Shown piece after piece: positions 61,404 through 64,000 of a DNA stretch of 64,000 nt. The translations under genes and the position numbers were made by a program. The notes under the pieces were generated by a model. The model saw only the letters and a list, made by a program, of their open reading frames with translations, ran no database searches and had not been told where the DNA came from. The DNA is from Flavobacteriia bacterium. Lineage in GTDB: Bacteria > Bacteroidota > Bacteroidia > Flavobacteriales_D > Crocinitomicaceae. Each line of letters opens with the position of its first letter. Position 1 is the first letter of the stretch. The stretch spans positions 17,581 through 81,580 of the forward strand of contig CANLGD010000005.1 in assembly GCA_947490145.1 (NCBI GenBank), written 5' to 3'.

Positions 61404-61856
61404 ATGAATTTTATAGAGCCAAATTTAGAAACAATATTACCTATTTTAGAAAAATTAACGCAAGACAAAAAACCACTTTGGGGAAAAATGAGTGCGCAAC
61501 GTATGGTTGAACATTTAACTGACACACTTAAAATTGCAACGGGAGAAGGTCCGCAAGAATTAGTAATTGAAGAGGATAAAATTACAAGAATGTTAGCTTT
61601 TTTAGATTCAGATAAAGAAATGGCACAAAATATTACTGTACCTTTTGCTGATGAAAATGAAGTTTTAAGACATGAAGAAATTGAATTGGCTATTGATGAA
61701 TTCATAGAAACTTTTTTATATTTTGAAGAAATTTATGAAATTAATTCAGAATTAACAGAAATTCATCCATTTTATGGACCTCTTAATTTTGAACAATGGC
61801 AAAAATTAAATGCAAAACATTTGACTCATCATTTCAAACAATTTGAATTGTTATAA
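61404..61856 (+). CDS. DinB/DUF1569-like four-helix protein
   Basis: 150 residues from ATG 61404 (the track start at 61374 overlaps paaH). The segment PLWGKMSAQRMVEHLTDTLK has the W-x-x-M-x-x-x-x-M-x-x-H pattern of DUF1569/DinB-type proteins, with a second His at the C-terminal NAKHLTHHFKQFELL. These folds bind a divalent metal with three His; here His residues are present at those places. Enzymatic role unknown; 10 nt downstream of paaH in the same direction, so it is probably cotranscribed and may act with the Paa enzymes or on a thiol. Confidence 0.65.
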   Translation: MNFIEPNLETILPILEKLTQDKKPLWGKMSAQRMVEHLTDTLKIATGEGPQELVIEEDKITRMLAFLDSDKEMAQNITVPFADENEVLRHEEIELAIDEFIETFLYFEEIYEINSELTEIHPFYGPLNFEQWQKLNAKHLTHHFKQFELL

Positions 61857-61970
61857 ACACTTTGTTGTTTTTTTTGCGACAATCAGCTTAAAAAAATAAT
61901 TAATCGATTGAAAATATTCATTAGACTAGCGGAAATATTCATTTGCACCTCAATCATTCAAAAACAATTC
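61857..61970. other. Intergenic region before the candidate RNA
   Basis: No gene seen. AT-rich, with no repeat of the two families found elsewhere in the window. Confidence 0.4.
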
Positions 61971-61978
61971 TAATTTTA
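61971..61978 (+). promoter_or_regulatory. -7 box variant TAATTTTA for a candidate small RNA
   Basis: TTTA-ending variant as before udk, gatC and leuS. The next gene (62259) has its own TATTTTTG box, so this one points to a separate transcript ending at the terminator at 62147. Confidence 0.3.
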
Positions 61979-61982
61979 CGTT

Positions 61983-62181
61983 AGAGTTAGGAAATACATC
62001 AACTTAGAATTTTTCCTTTTGACAATTTTTGTATAGTTTTAGTAGATAATACAGTTTAATAGTTTTTTTGTGGGCATTTTGCGCTTTCATTGTCGAAAAA
62101 TATCTCTGAGTTGATTTTTCATATTTAACAATCAGACCAACTACTTAAGAAAGGCTCCTTTTAATCAAAGGAGCCTTTCTT
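61983..62181 (+). ncRNA. Structured small-RNA candidate (rod-shaped, 6S-like)
   Basis: About 200 nt of non-coding DNA between a promoter-like box and a strong terminator. Nested long-range pairs: GTT 61986-61988 / AAC 62127-62129; AAATA 61992-61996 / TATTT 62122-62126; ATCAACT 61998-62004 / AGTTGAT 62109-62115; GACAAT 62021-62026 / ATTGTC 62089-62094, with unpaired stretches between. One long interrupted rod of this length is the shape of 6S RNA, but no sequence motif confirms it; an unrelated RNA, or an untranslated region, is possible. Confidence 0.3.
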
Positions 62182-62185
62182 TTTA
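62147..62185 (+). terminator. Strong terminator AAGAAAGGCTCCTTT / AAAGGAGCCTTTCTT
   Basis: Perfect 15-bp stem with a 5-nt loop and a following T-run. It lies 290 nt after the nearest upstream gene, so it may terminate a non-coding transcript rather than that gene. Confidence 0.9.
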
Positions 62186-62235
62186 TTTTTTTTCTTTTTT
62201 TTTACTTTTTTATTGTGGGTTTTAAAGTTTTAGTA

Positions 62236-62243
62236 TATTTTTG
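62236..62243 (+). promoter_or_regulatory. -7 box TATTTTTG upstream of the 95-residue protein gene
   Basis: Exact match, 15 nt before ATG 62259, with a TTG about 20 nt further upstream. Confidence 0.55.
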
Positions 62244-62258
62244 CGCTAAATATCATTT

Positions 62259-62546
62259 ATGGAAGATTTAGAATACAAACTTATAGAAAAAGAAAACATT
62301 GCATCATTGCATTTTCCTCAAGAAGATATTTTGAAAAGTGTTAAATTACAGCTTGAAAGAAAATCAACAGTTGAAAGAGCTATTTCTTTGGGGAATTTAG
62401 AGCATCAAAAGGTGAAAATTTATTTTTCAGATGATGCAGGAAAAAAAAGAGTTGATACCACTATTTGGGCAGTTACAGACACATCAATTGTTTTAAAGCA
62501 AAATGTAATTTTGCCAATAAATAGGATTCATAAATTAGAAATATAA
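62259..62546 (+). CDS. Conserved-looking small protein of unknown function
   Basis: 95 residues, no signal peptide and no membrane segment. The C-terminal half (KVKIYFSDDAGKKRVDTTIW to VILPINRIHKLEI) reads like a small beta-barrel such as an SH3-like fold. I recall similar proteins only as hypotheticals of Bacteroidota. Promoter box upstream and a 26-nt gap to the next, acidic-tail gene suggest they are expressed together. Confidence 0.6.
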   Translation: MEDLEYKLIEKENIASLHFPQEDILKSVKLQLERKSTVERAISLGNLEHQKVKIYFSDDAGKKRVDTTIWAVTDTSIVLKQNVILPINRIHKLEI

Positions 62547-62572
62547 AATAAATCAAAGAAATATAGTTCAGT

Positions 62573-62941
62573 ATGTCAAAAAAACGTGCCATTGTAAGTT
62601 ACGACAAATTGTCGATTGATCAAAAAAAATTACTTCTTCAAGCATTTCCTGATGGATTTAGCGAGGGAATGACCACCATTAAAACTCCAACAGGCGAAAC
62701 ATTAGAAGCTCTATTGTGGGAAACGGAAGAAATCATTTATTTAGTAAAATTGAATAAACCAACCTTTAAAGCTAAAAGTGTTGATGATGAAGATGATGAT
62801 TTTGATGAAGATGATGAAATCGTAAAAGCAGACGAAGTAAAAGTTGACGAGGATGATGATTTTAATGACGACGAGGAGGATGATTATGACGTTTCTGATC
62901 AAGAGGACGACGAGGATGAGGAGGATGAAAAAGAAGATTAA
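62573..62941 (+). CDS. Small protein with long acidic tail
   Basis: 122 residues. The first about 65 form a small folded region (SYDKLSIDQKKLLLQAFPDG, then ETEEIIYLVKL). The last about 50 residues are almost only Asp, Glu, Val and Lys, a disordered polyacidic tail (QEDDEDEEDEKED). Similar Bacteroidota proteins are sometimes labelled DNA primase without support. The tail could contact basic partners such as nucleoid or ribosomal proteins; this is inference. A terminator follows 25 nt after the stop. Confidence 0.65.
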   Translation: MSKKRAIVSYDKLSIDQKKLLLQAFPDGFSEGMTTIKTPTGETLEALLWETEEIIYLVKLNKPTFKAKSVDDEDDDFDEDDEIVKADEVKVDEDDDFNDDEEDDYDVSDQEDDEDEEDEKED

Positions 62942-62964
62942 GCTTTTATAAAAAATATTTTGTT

Positions 62965-63000
62965 GTAAACTGTTCAATTAATTTTGAACAGTTTTTTTAT
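62965..63000 (+). terminator. Terminator AAACTGTTCAA / TTGAACAGTTT plus T-run
   Basis: An 11-bp stem with loop TTAATT and a T-run, directly downstream of the acidic-tail gene. Confidence 0.85.
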
Positions 63001-63070
63001 TTTATGCTTTTAGAATAAACATAAATAGTAACTATTTTATACAATTCTATTCTGCATTAAAGAAAATATC

Positions 63071-63078
63071 TAACTTTG
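63071..63078 (+). promoter_or_regulatory. -7 box TAACTTTG upstream of ctaB
   Basis: Exact match, 32 nt before ATG 63111. Confidence 0.55.
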
Positions 63079-63110
63079 TGAAAAAAAATAAAGTGAAAAA
63101 CACAAAAAAT

Positions 63111-64000
63111 ATGTCTGAAATGGTTGAATCTACTCAAAAAACGGAACAGGGTAATAAACCAACTTCAAAAGTAAAATCATATATTTCTTTCACTAAACTC
63201 AGATTATCAGCCTTAGTTATTGTATCCGCCCTATCTGGTTACCTTTTTGTCGGTGGACATGATATTATTCAAATCACTTATTTAGTTTTGGGTGGCTTTC
63301 TAGTCACTGCAGCATCAAATGGCTCCAATCAAATTTGGGAGAAAGATTTGGATAAATTAATGAAAAGAACCCAAAACCGTCCACTTCCACAAAATGAAAT
63401 GTCACTAAAAGAAAGTTATTTTGCGGTAATTTTTTGCTTAATTTCTGGTTTAGTTCTGCTTTATCAGTTAAATTTCACAACTGCTATTTTAGGCTTATTA
63501 TCATACGTTTTATACGTTTTTATTTACACTCCCATGAAACGCATAAGCCCTTGGGCAGTCTTAATTGGTGCTTTTCCTGGCGCAATGCCTCCGATGTTAG
63601 GGGCAATTGCGTATACAAATGAATTTGGATTGGTTCCAGGAGTTTTATTTTTTGTTCAATTCATCTGGCAATTTCCACATTTTTGGGCAATTGCTTGGGT
63701 TGTTTATGACGATTACAAAGCTGGTGGTTTTTCTCTACTACCATCGAAAGAAGGTAAATGTAAAGCTTCTGCATTTCAAATTGTAGCATATGCCTTTTTA
63801 TTAATTCCATTCAGTTTGTTGCCATGGGTTTTAGGTTGGACAGGAATTGCCACCTTAATAATTGGAACAATCTCAAGCGCTTGGTTTTTTTGGTACGCCT
63901 ACAAGTTATTTTTAACAACTGATGATAAGGATGCAAAAAAATTAATGTTTGCATCATTTTTATACTTACCGATTATTCAATTCTTATATGTTTTTGATAA
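63111..64000 (+). CDS. ctaB: Protoheme IX farnesyltransferase (heme O synthase), 3' end beyond window
   Basis: Not in the ORF track because the frame is open to the right edge; about 296 codons are visible. A polytopic UbiA-family membrane protein that farnesylates heme B to heme O for cytochrome oxidase. Signatures: NGSNQIWEKDLDKLMKRTQN with the prenyl-diphosphate-binding Asp motif, RPLPQNEMS, YTPMKRISPWAVLIGAFPGA and the second Asp-rich loop FPHFWAIAWVVYDDYKAGGF. About seven of the usual nine membrane segments fall inside the window. A GTG at 63093 in frame is an alternative start. The next genes, not visible, are often cox subunits. Confidence 0.93.
   Translation, partial: MSEMVESTQKTEQGNKPTSKVKSYISFTKLRLSALVIVSALSGYLFVGGHDIIQITYLVLGGFLVTAASNGSNQIWEKDLDKLMKRTQNRPLPQNEMSLKESYFAVIFCLISGLVLLYQLNFTTAILGLLSYVLYVFIYTPMKRISPWAVLIGAFPGAMPPMLGAIAYTNEFGLVPGVLFFVQFIWQFPHFWAIAWVVYDDYKAGGFSLLPSKEGKCKASAFQIVAYAFLLIPFSLLPWVLGWTGIATLIIGTISSAWFFWYAYKLFLTTDDKDAKKLMFASFLYLPIIQFLYVFD

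Noticed and set aside
62741-62977. 78-residue minus-strand hydrophobic ORF
   Set aside because: Complement of the polyacidic tail (GAT/GAA repeats read as ATC/TTC), with no other support.

Overview
The window looks like an ordinary chromosomal stretch of a member of the Bacteroidota, most likely a Flavobacteriales relative (Crocinitomicaceae/Cryomorphaceae-like; this placement is inference from gene content, not a search). The DNA is very AT-rich. Many genes are preceded by the Bacteroidota sigma-70 -7 box TAnnTTTG (or the TTCG/TTTA variants) rather than by strong Shine-Dalgarno sites. Four large secreted proteins carry type IX secretion (T9SS) C-terminal sorting domains, and the gene order hpt-adk-obg is one I associate with this phylum.

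Layout. 1-13 kb: a T9SS-exported serine protease (3' end cut off), a thioredoxin-like protein, uridine kinase, a very large multi-membrane histidine kinase, a TerB/LETM1-like protein, a lipoprotein, a dead outer-membrane protein gene and a T9SS-exported M43 metalloprotease. 13-18 kb: Fe-S assembly genes sufA-sufB-sufC-sufD, interrupted between sufB and sufC by a frameshifted four-helix-bundle (S23/IVS-type) ORF flanked by palindromic repeats. 18-25 kb: hemA-hemC-hemD on the minus strand, a PadR regulator, Ppx/GppA phosphatase and two orphan proteins. 25-34 kb: hpt-adk-obg, queG, gatC, a structured-RNA candidate, paaZ, a pterin dehydratase-like protein, a histidine kinase and gpmI. 34-42 kb: a LytTR regulator with its TPR sensor kinase, leuS and uvrC. 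42-51 kb: a degenerate TlyA-like protein, a giant PKD-repeat protein, RNase P RNA, a lipoprotein, a short-chain dehydrogenase and a second M43 protease. 51-64 kb: sucA-sucB, ahcY, purE, an esterase, paaG and paaH with a decayed histidine-kinase tail between them, a DUF1569/DinB-like protein, an unassigned structured-RNA candidate, two small conserved-looking proteins and the start of ctaB.

Most genes are housekeeping: the suf genes, heme synthesis (hemACD, with ctaB for heme O), TCA cycle (sucAB), purine salvage and synthesis (hpt, adk, purE), translation and tRNA functions (leuS, gatC, queG, obg, rnpB), and aerobic phenylacetyl-CoA degradation split over two sites (paaZ; paaG/paaH). I found no tRNA, rRNA operon, CRISPR array, prophage, insertion sequence or defence island. 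The accessory signal is in the intergenic DNA: a family of long perfect palindromes around GATTACAGATTGCTTCGC (three copies, two flanking the four-helix ORF), a second degenerate repeat family (ATTGTTCGATTATTA), two candidate structured RNAs, and at least three decayed genes.
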